A stretch of DNA of 25,087 nt from CAYURP01 sp964447175 (GCA_964447175.1 CAYURP010000040.1:1-25087); one strand, 5' to 3'. Counted from the first letter of the stretch, positions 14,617-21,278 are shown. Notes: generated by a model from the letters alone, not told the origin. Program-made: numbers and translations.

Positions 14617-15069
14617 TCAGGTCTTTTCTTTCTTCACCACCCAGAGTTTAAGGTTAGCTTCCACTTCAGGGGAAATTTTTATGGGGATGGTATAAACTCC
14701 CAGGGCTTTGAGTGGCTCCTTCAGCTCAATTTTATGGCGGTCAATTTCGAATCCCTTGACCTTTAAAAGATCGGCTATGTTCTGAGTGGTTACCGAACCG
14801 AAGACTTTATCCTCCTCACCCACCACCACCTCAGCGGTAACTGAAATTTTCTCTATCTCGGCTTTTAGCCGCTCATCTTTACGTTTGCTCTTATTATCTC
14901 TCTGGGCTTTCTGCTGGACTACCTCCTTAATGGCCTTGAGATTTCCTTTAGTTGCGGGGATGGCTAAGTTTCTGGGCATCAGATAATTTCTGGCATAGCC
15001 GGACTTAACCTCAACTACTTCCCCGCATTTCCCTACGTCCTTCAGATCCTCTCTTAAAATTATCTTCAA
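14617..15069 (-). CDS. rplI: Ribosomal protein bL9
   Basis: 150 aa, usual length for bL9, which binds 23S rRNA domain V near the L1 stalk base. The N-terminal RNA-binding domain 'KIILREDLKDVGKCGEVVEV' with 'GYARNYLMPRNLAIPAT', a long connecting helix rich in Lys and Glu (~41-80), and the C-terminal domain are all present. The start is TTG at 15069: AAGGAG (15075-15080) is correctly spaced and the resulting N-terminus is canonical. A longer in-frame start at 15168 would overlap rpsR and add 33 unrelated residues. Last ribosomal gene of the rpsF-rpsR-rplI run. Confidence 0.97.
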   Translation of the reverse strand: MKIILREDLKDVGKCGEVVEVKSGYARNYLMPRNLAIPATKGNLKAIKEVVQQKAQRDNKSKRKDERLKAEIEKISVTAEVVVGEEDKVFGSVTTQNIADLLKVKGFEIDRHKIELKEPLKALGVYTIPIKISPEVEANLKLWVVKKEKT

Positions 15070-15074
15070 TTTCG

Positions 15075-15080
15075 CTCCTT
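15075..15080 (-). promoter_or_regulatory. Ribosome binding site deciding the TTG start of rplI
   Basis: AAGGAG on the minus strand lies 5 nt upstream of TTG 15067-15069 and overlaps the rpsR stop by one base. This supports translational coupling and the canonical L9 N-terminus. Confidence 0.8.
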
Positions 15081-15337
15081 TATCTGGTAACCTCTGCGGT
15101 AAAAGGAAGCATGGCCAGGTGTCGTCCCCTCTTGATAGCCATGGTGAGCTGGCGTTGATGCCTGGCACAGTTGCCGGTTATCCTTCGGGGTAAAATTTTT
15201 CCCCGATCGCTGATGTACCGCCTCAACAATCTTTCATCTTTATAATCAATAATCTTAATCTTCTGCTCACAGAACCTGCAGCTTTTCCTTCTTTTCAGCT
15301 CATCTACCAATCTTGACTCCTTTTTTATATCCATCAT
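15080..15337 (-). CDS. rpsR: Ribosomal protein bS18
   Basis: 85 aa, full length. It binds the 30S platform next to bS6. The core 'DYKDERLLRRYISDRGKILP' and 'RRITGNCARHQRQLTMAIKR' is typical. Cys20 and Cys23 (CRFC) with Cys57 and His60 give the zinc-ribbon form of S18. Start at ATG 15337, or the adjacent ATG 15334. It lies 43 nt downstream of rpsF with no gene between. Very secure. Confidence 0.97.
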   Translation of the reverse strand: MMDIKKESRLVDELKRRKSCRFCEQKIKIIDYKDERLLRRYISDRGKILPRRITGNCARHQRQLTMAIKRGRHLAMLPFTAEVTR

Positions 15338-15380
15338 TTAAATATTCTTTCTCCCTGAATCATTCCCGTATAGGCTATTA

Positions 15381-15734
15381 TTATTCTAAATTCTCAGCTC
15401 CCCTGCTGGAGGTGCTTCTCTCTTTGGGCTGGGATTCGGGTGCATATTCAGTTTCCGATTTTACCGTCAAGAACCTGAGACAACTCTCATTCAGAACATA
15501 AAACTTCTCCAGCTCCTTGGGCAGATTCTCTTCACCTTCGAAAAGTATAAAAACATAGTAACCCTGATTTTTTTTAGCTATGGGATAACTTAGCTTTCTC
15601 ATGCCCCAGCGATCGTTTTGCAGAATTTTAGCGCCATGCCCCTGGATAAGATCGCTTACTCTCTTTATCTCGCTTTCAATTTTCTCCTCTCCCATAGAGG
15701 GGTCCAGAATAAAAGTGGTCTCATATTTTCTCAA
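15381..15734 (-). CDS. rpsF: Ribosomal protein bS6
   Basis: 117 aa. 'RKYETTFILDPSMGEE' at the start, 'WGMRKLSYPIAKKNQGYYVF' in the middle and 'LNESCLRFLTVK' at the end of the conserved fold are typical; a ~20-residue polar tail follows. It binds 16S rRNA together with bS18. The start is TTG at 15734, because AGGAGG (15741-15746) lies 6 nt upstream of it. A TTG at 15740 directly abuts the site and would add two residues. ssb, often next in this operon, is absent. Confidence 0.96.
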   Translation of the reverse strand: MRKYETTFILDPSMGEEKIESEIKRVSDLIQGHGAKILQNDRWGMRKLSYPIAKKNQGYYVFILFEGEENLPKELEKFYVLNESCLRFLTVKSETEYAPESQPKERSTSSRGAENLE

Positions 15735-15740
15735 TATCAA

Positions 15741-15746
15741 CCTCCT
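15741..15746 (-). promoter_or_regulatory. Ribosome binding site deciding the TTG start of rpsF
   Basis: A perfect AGGAGG on the minus strand, 6 nt from TTG 15732-15734 and 0 nt from TTG 15738-15740. Spacing favours the inner codon. Confidence 0.8.
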
Positions 15747-15778
15747 GTGGCAAATTCATATATATTTACTTAAATTCC

Positions 15779-16339
15779 TCAATTATATTTGTTCATAGCC
15801 TGCTTGATTCCCAAACTCAGGGTGCTTTCCGTGACATCTGCAGCCTGACTTATCATTTTATTGGCTGTTTCCAATTCATCTTTTCGAAAATCCTCCAGCA
15901 CAAATCTCTCTAAATCCACACCTGCCTCAGGCACCCCCACTCCCATCCTCAATCTCGCAAAATCCAGAGTGTTGAGCTGGTATATTATGGATCTTAAACC
16001 TTTATGCCCTCCATCGGTTCCGCCTTCCCTTATCCTGATCTTTCCCAAGGGTATATTTATATCGTCGCACAGTACCAGAAGATTCTCCGGCCTCATGTTA
16101 AAATCTGCCATACAATCCACCACCACCCAGCCACAGATATTCATAAAAGTGTAGGGTTTTATCAAAAAAATCTCCCTTCCGTCTGATTCAATTTTACAGT
16201 AATAATAGTCTCCTTTTCCCGCTTTTAAAGCCTTTCTTTTTCTTCTGGCTAACTCGTCAATCACCTTATAACCCAGATTATGTCGGTTGTTCTGGTATTC
16301 CTTTCCGGGATTCCCCAAACCGACAACCAGATTAATCAT
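15779..16339 (-). CDS. pth: Peptidyl-tRNA hydrolase
   Basis: 186 aa. It releases peptides from tRNA dropped by stalled ribosomes. Motifs: 'INLVVGLGNPGKEY' with Asn10, 'NNRHNLGY' with catalytic His20, 'KPYTFMN' and 'LVLCDDINIPLG' with Asp93, then 'GGTDGGHKGLRSI'. All key residues are present. ATG 16339 gives the canonical N-terminus; an in-frame TTG at 16363 would add eight residues and lies upstream of the predicted -10. It is 44 nt from rpsF and probably co-transcribed. No strong ribosome site is seen. Confidence 0.96.
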   Translation of the reverse strand: MINLVVGLGNPGKEYQNNRHNLGYKVIDELARRKRKALKAGKGDYYYCKIESDGREIFLIKPYTFMNICGWVVVDCMADFNMRPENLLVLCDDINIPLGKIRIREGGTDGGHKGLRSIIYQLNTLDFARLRMGVGVPEAGVDLERFVLEDFRKDELETANKMISQAADVTESTLSLGIKQAMNKYN

Positions 16340-16351
16340 TTTAACCAACTC

Positions 16352-16379
16352 AAAATAGAACAAAAAAATGGTTTGTCAA
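16352..16379 (-). promoter_or_regulatory. Probable promoter of pth-rpsF-rpsR-rplI
   Basis: TTGACA (16374-16379) and TATTTT (16352-16357) on the minus strand, 16 nt apart. Transcription would start near 16345, only ~6 nt before the pth ATG, giving an almost leaderless mRNA. The rest of 16380-16564 shows no gene or clear hairpin. Confidence 0.5.
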
Positions 16380-16564
16380 GAAAAACTTACGGATAGTATT
16401 TTTGATTTGTTGATGAGAATAAACACCTCCCTTTACTATTCCATCGGTTTGGAAAATCTCTCAGGAAGGGTCTTAACTTGAGGTGGTTAAAGATCATAGA
16501 AGAGATTTATTGTTTCTAAGCTGCGATCAGAATTAAAGATAGAAGATCTTTTACCTGAGCTCTT

Positions 16565-17458
16565 TCAAATTCGGAGTCTCTTTTTCAGATGTTCCAGCCC
16601 CTTACTGATATTTGAAAGATCGGTTTCAAGAGTTTTTTTTGCCAGATCGATTCTCAGTCCTCCTTTTTTGGGGCGAGGTGCTATCTGCTTCAAATCCTCA
16701 GTTTTAATGGGATAGATCAGATCTTTTTCCAAATCGAATATCTCTGCAATCTTTTGAGCAAAATCATACCTTGAAAGATACTCAGATCCTGCAATGTTTA
16801 TTATCCCGGCATATTTTGTTTCCCACAATTCCAGGATAGACTTGGCCAAATCAAAAGCTAAGGTGGGATTGTTGAGCTGGTCTGTTACTATTTTGATCTT
16901 TTCATCTTTTTTTAGTTTATCTAAAACCCAGGTGAAAAAATTGGGATTTATCCTCTCACCCAGACCGTACAAAACATTAGTCCGGACGACGATATAATCG
17001 ATCCCGCTCTCCTTTATTTTGAGCTCACCCTCCAGTTTTGATTTACCATAATAGCTTATGGGATTGGGAGGATCATCCTCAGAATAAGGTCCATTCTTAC
17101 CGTCAAATACATAATCAGTTGAGAGATGAACCAATTTTATTTTTTCTTTTCTGCAGATTTCTATTAGATTCTCAACGCCTTCAACATTAACCTCCCAGGC
17201 TTTTTCTTTATTAGTCTCGCAGCCATCTACATCAGTATATGCAGCAGCATTGACTATTAATTCAGGTTTAAATGAGGAGATCAAGAAATCAAGTTTCTCT
17301 TTATCAAGAATGTCCAGTGGTTCATATTTCACATCAGGGTTAGAAAAAAAAGGGCCAGGATGAAGATCTGATGCAAAGACCCGGTGCTTTTGGGAGAAAA
17401 CCTCCACCAGATGCTGACCTAAAAGCCCGTTAGCGCCTGTGATAAAAACATCGCTCAT
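16565..17458 (-). CDS. rfbD: dTDP-4-dehydrorhamnose reductase
   Basis: 297 aa, full length. Last step of dTDP-L-rhamnose synthesis, NAD(P)H-dependent reduction of dTDP-4-keto-rhamnose, in the cytoplasm. Extended SDR fold with GANGLLG (8-14), 'NAAAYTDVDGCE', STDYVF (113-118), the YxxxK pair Tyr137/Lys141, and 'RTNVLYG'. It is separated from rfbA-C-B by the secreted-protein gene and two repeat-filled gaps, so it may not share their transcript. No Shine-Dalgarno is evident at ATG 17458. Confidence 0.94.
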   Translation of the reverse strand: MSDVFITGANGLLGQHLVEVFSQKHRVFASDLHPGPFFSNPDVKYEPLDILDKEKLDFLISSFKPELIVNAAAYTDVDGCETNKEKAWEVNVEGVENLIEICRKEKIKLVHLSTDYVFDGKNGPYSEDDPPNPISYYGKSKLEGELKIKESGIDYIVVRTNVLYGLGERINPNFFTWVLDKLKKDEKIKIVTDQLNNPTLAFDLAKSILELWETKYAGIINIAGSEYLSRYDFAQKIAEIFDLEKDLIYPIKTEDLKQIAPRPKKGGLRIDLAKKTLETDLSNISKGLEHLKKRLRI

Positions 17459-17512
17459 ATTTGTTTTTACGGATTATCAGGTTTCGTGCTTGTCATCTTC
17501 AAAGGATTTGGT

Positions 17513-17538
17513 GTAGGGACAGATCTTCAGGTCTGTCC
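17513..17538 (+). repeat. REP-like palindrome, GTAGGGACA family
   Basis: GTAG followed by arms GGACAGATCT (17517-17526) and AGGTCTGTCC (17529-17538) with one mismatch, which is G-U in RNA. First element of a 17459-17931 stretch that holds only repeats and no supportable gene. Confidence 0.78.
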
Positions 17539-17553
17539 GTGAAATTTGTAGTT

Positions 17554-17569
17554 GCCCAATTTATTGGGC
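17554..17569 (+). repeat. Short palindrome in the repeat cluster
   Basis: GCCCAAT and ATTGGGC arms around TT, followed by TTTTG on the plus strand. Could be a separate small element or decayed repeat. Confidence 0.5.
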
Positions 17570-17626
17570 TTTTGTTTCTGGATGTAATTTTTCAATTCAT
17601 TGAACTTATTTATTTGAGGTTGCTTC

Positions 17627-17654
17627 GTCCCGATATTATTGGGACTCGCAATGA
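17627..17654 (+). repeat. GTCCCGAT palindrome with TCGCAATGAC tail
   Basis: Arms GTCCCGAT (17627-17634) and ATTGGGAC (17638-17645) pair with one G-U and are followed by TCGCAATGAC. This tail recurs next to dispersed palindromes in many bacterial genomes. Single copy in this window. Confidence 0.55.
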
Positions 17655-17662
17655 CCGTTTTG

Positions 17663-17722
17663 TGCTTGCCAGGTCCCCTGACCTGGCAAAAACATTTGGG
17701 GACAGGTTTGGAAAACCTGACC
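17663..17722 (+). repeat. Composite repeat: CCAGGTC hairpin plus GGACAGG hairpin, copy 1
   Basis: Arms TTGCCAGGTC (17666-17675) and GACCTGGCAA (17680-17689) with loop CCCT. The 27 nt at 17663-17689 are identical to 19476-19502. Then comes an imperfect GGACAGGTTT / AAACCTGACC hairpin (17700-17722). The same two-hairpin order occurs at 19476-19537. Confidence 0.8.
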
Positions 17723-17743
17723 TTACACTATTCATTATGCTAA

Positions 17744-17808
17744 GGTAGCCGCAACCCTTAGGTTGCGTTTATTTTAAAAATTCTCGCAGTCTGAAGCCTG
17801 CGGCTACC
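17744..17808 (+). repeat. REPIN-like doublet, GTAGCCGCA family
   Basis: Outer arms GGTAGCCGCA (17744-17753) and TGCGGCTACC (17799-17808) are perfectly inverted. Inside are two hairpins, CGCAACC/GGTTGCG (17750-17767) and CGCAG/CTGCG (17785-17802), separated by an AT-rich spacer. Two head-to-head palindromes, each preceded by GTAG, is the REPIN layout. A decayed single copy lies at 19703-19724. Confidence 0.82.
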
Positions 17809-17817
17809 CCCTTATAC

Positions 17818-17908
17818 GGAGTGCGAAACCCTCCGCTGTGCGATTTTATGTTTTGGAGTGCAACAACTTGTTGTTGCTATTTTTTGCGAAAACAAGTTTT
17901 CGCACTCC
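17818..17908 (+). repeat. REPIN-like cluster, GGAGTGCGAAA family
   Basis: Three units: GGAGTGCGAAA at 17818; GGAG plus an 8-bp hairpin GCAACAAC/GTTGTTGC (17860-17877); and an inverted unit TGCGAAAAC/GTTTTCGCA (17885-17904) ending CTCC. The outer 11 nt (17818-17828 and 17898-17908) are perfect inverted repeats. The leading tetranucleotide is GGAG here rather than GTAG. It ends 24 nt from the stop of the secreted-protein gene. Confidence 0.82.
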
Positions 17909-17931
17909 AGTAATATGAATTGCTAACCTTT

Positions 17932-19368
17932 TTATTTACTATGTGATCGTCCTTCGATTTCAACCCCTGCATTTATACTCAGAATTTTAGATTCTGCAAC
18001 AACTTCAGATTTAGATTTTAGTTTCTTGTAAGAGATATAATCAGGCAAAGTTTCCACCAATCTTCTCTTTAAATATATTTCATCTTTTCCAATCAGAATC
18101 TTAGCCCATTCAGGAGTTTTGATCTTTTTCAGAATCTCACCCTCTTTGTCTCCATATTCATCTATCTCAATAATCTCTCTTGGCTCATAGACCGGCTCAG
18201 AATCAAAATCTATCTCATATTCTTCGTTAATAATCGTGAGTAAGCTTCTTTTTGAAGTTACTTTTGATTTTAGCTCTGGCAAAATTTCATTATCAACTAA
18301 AATCACTTCGTGTTTTTCAGGGTCATAACTTCCAAATGGATGAGGTATGTCATTTTCATCACCACCAGAACCATAACAGGGATGATCAGGAGCCTGATAA
18401 CCTGCCAGAATACCCTTGGTATCTTTGTCTATAAGGAAGAATATCCAATAGTCTTTACCCGAAGAAGTAACATACCGTTGTCTAGCATATAGTGTACCGT
18501 TATCTCTTTCCGAAAGGAGAATTATTGTAGAATAATTTGGTAAATTCATATGATCAGGTTCAAAACTCGATTTTATATTCGAAGTAAATCTACCCAACAT
18601 TATAGCTCCAACTCCTATATCACCCGAAGTCTTAAACTGTGGATAAAATCCATATTCACCCCCTGGTAAGGCCAAAAGTGATGACTCCATAGTAGTTGAT
18701 ACTTCTCCTATCACAGTTTTCAGTTTTGCTTGGGAGACTGAGTTGTCTGCTGGAACTGCTATTACTTCAGTCCAGACAGGATTAGTTCCAGGACCATGGC
18801 TTGTGAGAACCTGGCCAGAAGTACCCTCGTCACCTGCAACAGCAAAGGAGCCATTAAGGTCAAGCTTCCCTTGCGGATTCGGTGTCCCGATGCCGACGTT
18901 GCCAGTTAGGCGGTAGATGTTAATACCTGAAGTATCCGGGTCCCAATCACCATCACTCATAGCCACCTGGGCATACTCAGCCGTATCTGCATATTCTGAT
19001 TTGTAAGCATACGCTACACTCACAATTGCTTTTCTTGGCGTCATCTCAGAATCATCGCCAACTTTTACGCTCAGATATCTAACTTCACCAGTGAAGACCG
19101 TGTCTGGTAAAGCATTTACCCCACCTAATAAAACGCTGAAAATACCTTTTTCCACTTTAACCGAATCCTGAGCTTCAGACCACAAGGAATCGGTCCCAAT
19201 GCTATCTGAATAGATTGCAAAGGTCATCTGAATAGTCGTGTCGATCAAAGCTCCTTGAGGTGTCGTTATCTTCCCCTGATAATTTATCATTTTTGGAACT
19301 TCAGCTAACACAAACGAAAAAGATAAGATGATAAACAAAACCGAAATACATATTACTATGAATTTCAT
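17932..19368 (-). CDS. Secreted protein with 'NYQGKI' N-terminal region and tail-fibre-like repeat section
   Basis: 478 aa. A signal peptide ends near 'VLAEVP' (~22). The ~125 residues after it ('INYQGKITTPQGALIDTTIQ', 'GIFSVLLGGVNALPDTVF', 'YAYKSEYADTAEYA') match a type seen in many secreted proteins of FCB candidate phyla. 'GNVGIGTPNPQGKLDLNG' and 'GQVLTSHGPGTNPVWTEV' resemble phage tail-fibre or S74-associated repeats. No endosialidase chaperone domain is present. The last ~200 residues are charged and unrecognised. No catalytic site is seen; a surface or structural role is inferred. ATG 19368 has AAAGGAG upstream. Own promoter at 19651-19678 with a ~275-nt repeat-rich leader. Confidence 0.85.
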   Translation of the reverse strand: MKFIVICISVLFIILSFSFVLAEVPKMINYQGKITTPQGALIDTTIQMTFAIYSDSIGTDSLWSEAQDSVKVEKGIFSVLLGGVNALPDTVFTGEVRYLSVKVGDDSEMTPRKAIVSVAYAYKSEYADTAEYAQVAMSDGDWDPDTSGINIYRLTGNVGIGTPNPQGKLDLNGSFAVAGDEGTSGQVLTSHGPGTNPVWTEVIAVPADNSVSQAKLKTVIGEVSTTMESSLLALPGGEYGFYPQFKTSGDIGVGAIMLGRFTSNIKSSFEPDHMNLPNYSTIILLSERDNGTLYARQRYVTSSGKDYWIFFLIDKDTKGILAGYQAPDHPCYGSGGDENDIPHPFGSYDPEKHEVILVDNEILPELKSKVTSKRSLLTIINEEYEIDFDSEPVYEPREIIEIDEYGDKEGEILKKIKTPEWAKILIGKDEIYLKRRLVETLPDYISYKKLKSKSEVVAESKILSINAGVEIEGRSHSK

Positions 19369-19475
19369 TTTCTATTCTCCTTTCAGAAAATATCAAACTT
19401 TGTATTTACTATTCCCCCTCTGGCTGAATCGATCAAAGAACTTTTAATTCACCACCTCCTTTTATATAGCTTTGA

Positions 19476-19537
19476 TGCTTGCCAGGTCCCCTGACCTGGC
19501 AAGGGATCTTTGTGGACAGGTCGGGGGACCTGTCCAC
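19476..19537 (+). repeat. Composite repeat: CCAGGTC hairpin plus GGACAGG hairpin, copy 2
   Basis: TTGCCAGGTC/GACCTGGCAA (19479-19502), identical over 27 nt to 17663-17689. It is followed by a perfect 11-bp hairpin GTGGACAGGTC/GACCTGTCCAC (19512-19537). It lies in the predicted leader of the 478-aa gene. Apart from the repeats and promoter listed, 19369-19803 shows no gene. Confidence 0.82.
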
Positions 19538-19555
19538 CACATTTGAAACTGCCCA

Positions 19556-19582
19556 GGACAGGTTTGAAAAACCTGTCCCTAC
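19556..19582 (-). repeat. REP-like palindrome, GTAGGGACA family, inverted
   Basis: Arms GGACAGGTTT (19556-19565) and AAACCTGTCC (19569-19578), then CTAC (19579-19582), so on the minus strand it starts with GTAG. It sits within the predicted leader of the secreted-protein gene. Confidence 0.78.
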
Positions 19583-19650
19583 ATCAAGGGCTTTATCAGA
19601 AAATTCCCCTCAACTGTCAGAGACTTAATGCCGTCCGTAAACTACCTTAA

Positions 19651-19678
19651 TTTATAGCAGGTGAGCCTTTATTGTCAA
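19651..19678 (-). promoter_or_regulatory. Probable promoter of the 478-aa secreted-protein gene
   Basis: A consensus TTGACA (19673-19678) and TATAAA (19651-19656) on the minus strand, 16 nt apart, are the best sigma-70-type match I found. Transcription would begin near 19644, leaving ~275 nt of leader that contains three strong hairpins (19479-19502, 19512-19537, 19556-19578). Confidence 0.6.
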
Positions 19679-19702
19679 GGTTTTTTCGTAGGTTTTTGAC
19701 TC

Positions 19703-19724
19703 GCAGCCGCAACCTTTAAGTTAC
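19703..19724 (+). repeat. Decayed GTAGCCGCA-family repeat
   Basis: GCAGCCGCAACC then TTTAAGTTAC resembles the first half of the doublet at 17744-17808 but has lost pairing and the GTAG. Confidence 0.45.
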
Positions 19725-19753
19725 ATATATTGTTAAAACAGCCTCCTGGCAAA

Positions 19754-19807
19754 GTAGGGACAGACCTTTACGGTCTGTCCAGGACAGGTTTAAAAAACTG
19801 TCCCTAC
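19754..19807 (+). repeat. REPIN-like doublet, GTAGGGACA family, overlapping the rfbB stop
   Basis: Outer arms GTAGGGACAG (19754-19763) and CTGTCCCTAC (19798-19807) are perfect inverted repeats. They enclose one hairpin GGACAGACC/GGTCTGTCC (19758-19780) and an inverted partner starting GGACAGG (19782). The right end covers the TAG stop of rfbB (19804-19806). Confidence 0.82.
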
Positions 19808-20808
19808 TTTAGATAATGCTTCTCGTAGTATTTCAGATACTCACCAGATTTTATCTTCTGCCACCAGTCTTTGTTCTTCATATACCAGTCGATGGTCAAC
19901 TGCATCCCCTGTTCAAATGAAACTTCCGGTTTCCAGCCCAGCTCTTTCCGTATCTTATCTGCATTCAGTGAATATCTTCTATCATGAGCAGGCCTGTCTT
20001 TAACGTGCTTGATAAGAGATGCAGGTTTTTCAAGATTTTCCAGAATCACCCGGGTTATGTCCAGATTGGTCTTCTCCACATGGCTGGAGATGTTATACAA
20101 TTCTCCAATCCTTCCTTTGTGAATAACAAAATCGATGGCTTTGCAGTGATCCTCTACGTAAATCCAGTCCCGGACGTAAAGCCCGTCTCCATAGATGGGA
20201 AGTTCCTTATTGTCCAGAGCATTGGTGATAAAAAGAGGTATCAATTTTTCAGGGAATTGATATGGGCCATAGTTATTGCAGCAGCGGGTGATGATGGCTG
20301 GCAAATTGAAGGTCTTTACATATGAACGAACTAAAAGATCAGCTCCTGCTTTGCTGGCTGAATAGGGGCTGTTGGGCAAAAGCAGAGACTCCTCAGTGAA
20401 GCTCCCCTTCTCACCTAAGCTCCCGTAAACCTCGTCTGTTGAGATCTGGACAAATCTCTGGATTTTGTGCTTTAAGCATCCCTCCAGCAAAACCTGTGTT
20501 CCCAAGACATTGGTTTTAACAAAGACTCCCGGATCATAAAGACTTCGGTCTACATGGGTCTCTGCTGCAAAATTGACTATAGCATCAACTTCTTCCTTTA
20601 ACAATTTATCAAACAATTCTGAATCACAGATATCCCCTTTGAAAAACTGATAATTGGTGTTATTCTCCACATCCTTAAGATTGTCCAGGTTGCCGGCATA
20701 GGTCAGTTTATCCAGGTTCATAATTTTATATTGGGGATACTTAGACAGGATATATCTGATGAAATTTGACCCTATGAATCCAGCGCCACCTGTGACTAAA
20801 ATCTTCAT
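19804..20808 (-). CDS. rfbB: dTDP-glucose 4,6-dehydratase
   Basis: 334 aa, full length. Converts dTDP-glucose to dTDP-4-keto-6-deoxyglucose, second step of dTDP-rhamnose synthesis. NAD-binding TGGAGFIG (6-13), 'AAETHVDRS', catalytic Thr124-Asp125-Glu126 in 'STDEVYG', YxxxK Tyr149/Lys153, 'NNYGPYQFPEKLIP', 'GDGLYVRDWIYVEDHC' and 'RPAHDRRY' are all present. Its ATG follows the rfbC TAA directly (TAAATG), so the genes are coupled. The stop codon lies inside a REPIN-like element. Confidence 0.96.
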   Translation of the reverse strand: MKILVTGGAGFIGSNFIRYILSKYPQYKIMNLDKLTYAGNLDNLKDVENNTNYQFFKGDICDSELFDKLLKEEVDAIVNFAAETHVDRSLYDPGVFVKTNVLGTQVLLEGCLKHKIQRFVQISTDEVYGSLGEKGSFTEESLLLPNSPYSASKAGADLLVRSYVKTFNLPAIITRCCNNYGPYQFPEKLIPLFITNALDNKELPIYGDGLYVRDWIYVEDHCKAIDFVIHKGRIGELYNISSHVEKTNLDITRVILENLEKPASLIKHVKDRPAHDRRYSLNADKIRKELGWKPEVSFEQGMQLTIDWYMKNKDWWQKIKSGEYLKYYEKHYLK

Positions 20809-21264
20809 TTAGCCGTCCTTTCTTTCCCAATCATAGGGGATTTCTCTCGTGTGAGGCTCGATCCGGTATTCGTCCGGTTTCTCGTAATTATAAACTTCGG
20901 TGGGGCAGTTGATGCAGATGGCTTCCTGTTGGGACACACATTTGAATCCATGATAGACCAGTTTAGGTATCTGGATCAAGGTGGGATTATGCTCTCCTAA
21001 GAAGAACTCATTTATCTCTCCATGAGTGGGCGAGCCTTCCCGGGAATCATATAATACCAGTTTGATCATCCCCTTAACCACGACAAAATTATCCACTTGA
21101 TTCTTATGATAGTGCCAGCCTTTAACCACACCGGGGTAAGCTGTGGTCATATATGCCTGACCGAATCTGATGAACAGATCATCATCAGACCTCAGTATCT
21201 CCATTAACCTTCCCCTCTCATCCGGGATAACCCTCAGCTTTTTTTGTTTAACACCCTCGATCAT
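20809..21264 (-). CDS. rfbC: dTDP-4-dehydrorhamnose 3,5-epimerase-like cupin (short form)
   Basis: 151 aa against ~180 for classical RmlC. Cupin fold with 'DERGRLMEILRSDDD', 'AYMTTAYPGVVKGWHYH' containing the expected catalytic His51, 'VVKGMIKLVLYDSREGS', 'PKLVYHGFKCVS' and 'PTEVYNYEKPDEYRIEP', equivalent to the family's Tyr-bearing segment. The 'WHYHK' in place of 'GLHYQ' and the missing C-terminal part make the match imperfect. Position between rfbA and rfbB supports the epimerase role; a related sugar isomerase is the alternative. Starts 15 nt after rfbA. Confidence 0.83.
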   Translation of the reverse strand: MIEGVKQKKLRVIPDERGRLMEILRSDDDLFIRFGQAYMTTAYPGVVKGWHYHKNQVDNFVVVKGMIKLVLYDSREGSPTHGEINEFFLGEHNPTLIQIPKLVYHGFKCVSQQEAICINCPTEVYNYEKPDEYRIEPHTREIPYDWERKDG

Positions 21265-21278
21265 ATTTCTTCCCTTCT

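Noticed and set aside
15070..15168. Longer rplI starting at 15168
   Set aside because: It would overlap rpsR and add 33 residues unrelated to L9; the TTG at 15069 has a good ribosome site and gives the canonical N-terminus.
16340..16363. TTG start at 16363 for pth
   Set aside because: No ribosome site, and it lies upstream of the predicted -10; ATG 16339 gives the standard Pth N-terminus.
17461..17748. Plus-strand 95-aa open frame next to rfbD
   Set aside because: Its sequence is made of REP-like palindromes and spacer; no ribosome site and no protein-like composition.
17459..17931. Possible CRISPR array, because of many palindromic repeats
   Set aside because: Units differ in sequence and length, spacing is irregular, copies are inverted, and no cas gene is present. 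The pattern fits REP/REPIN elements.
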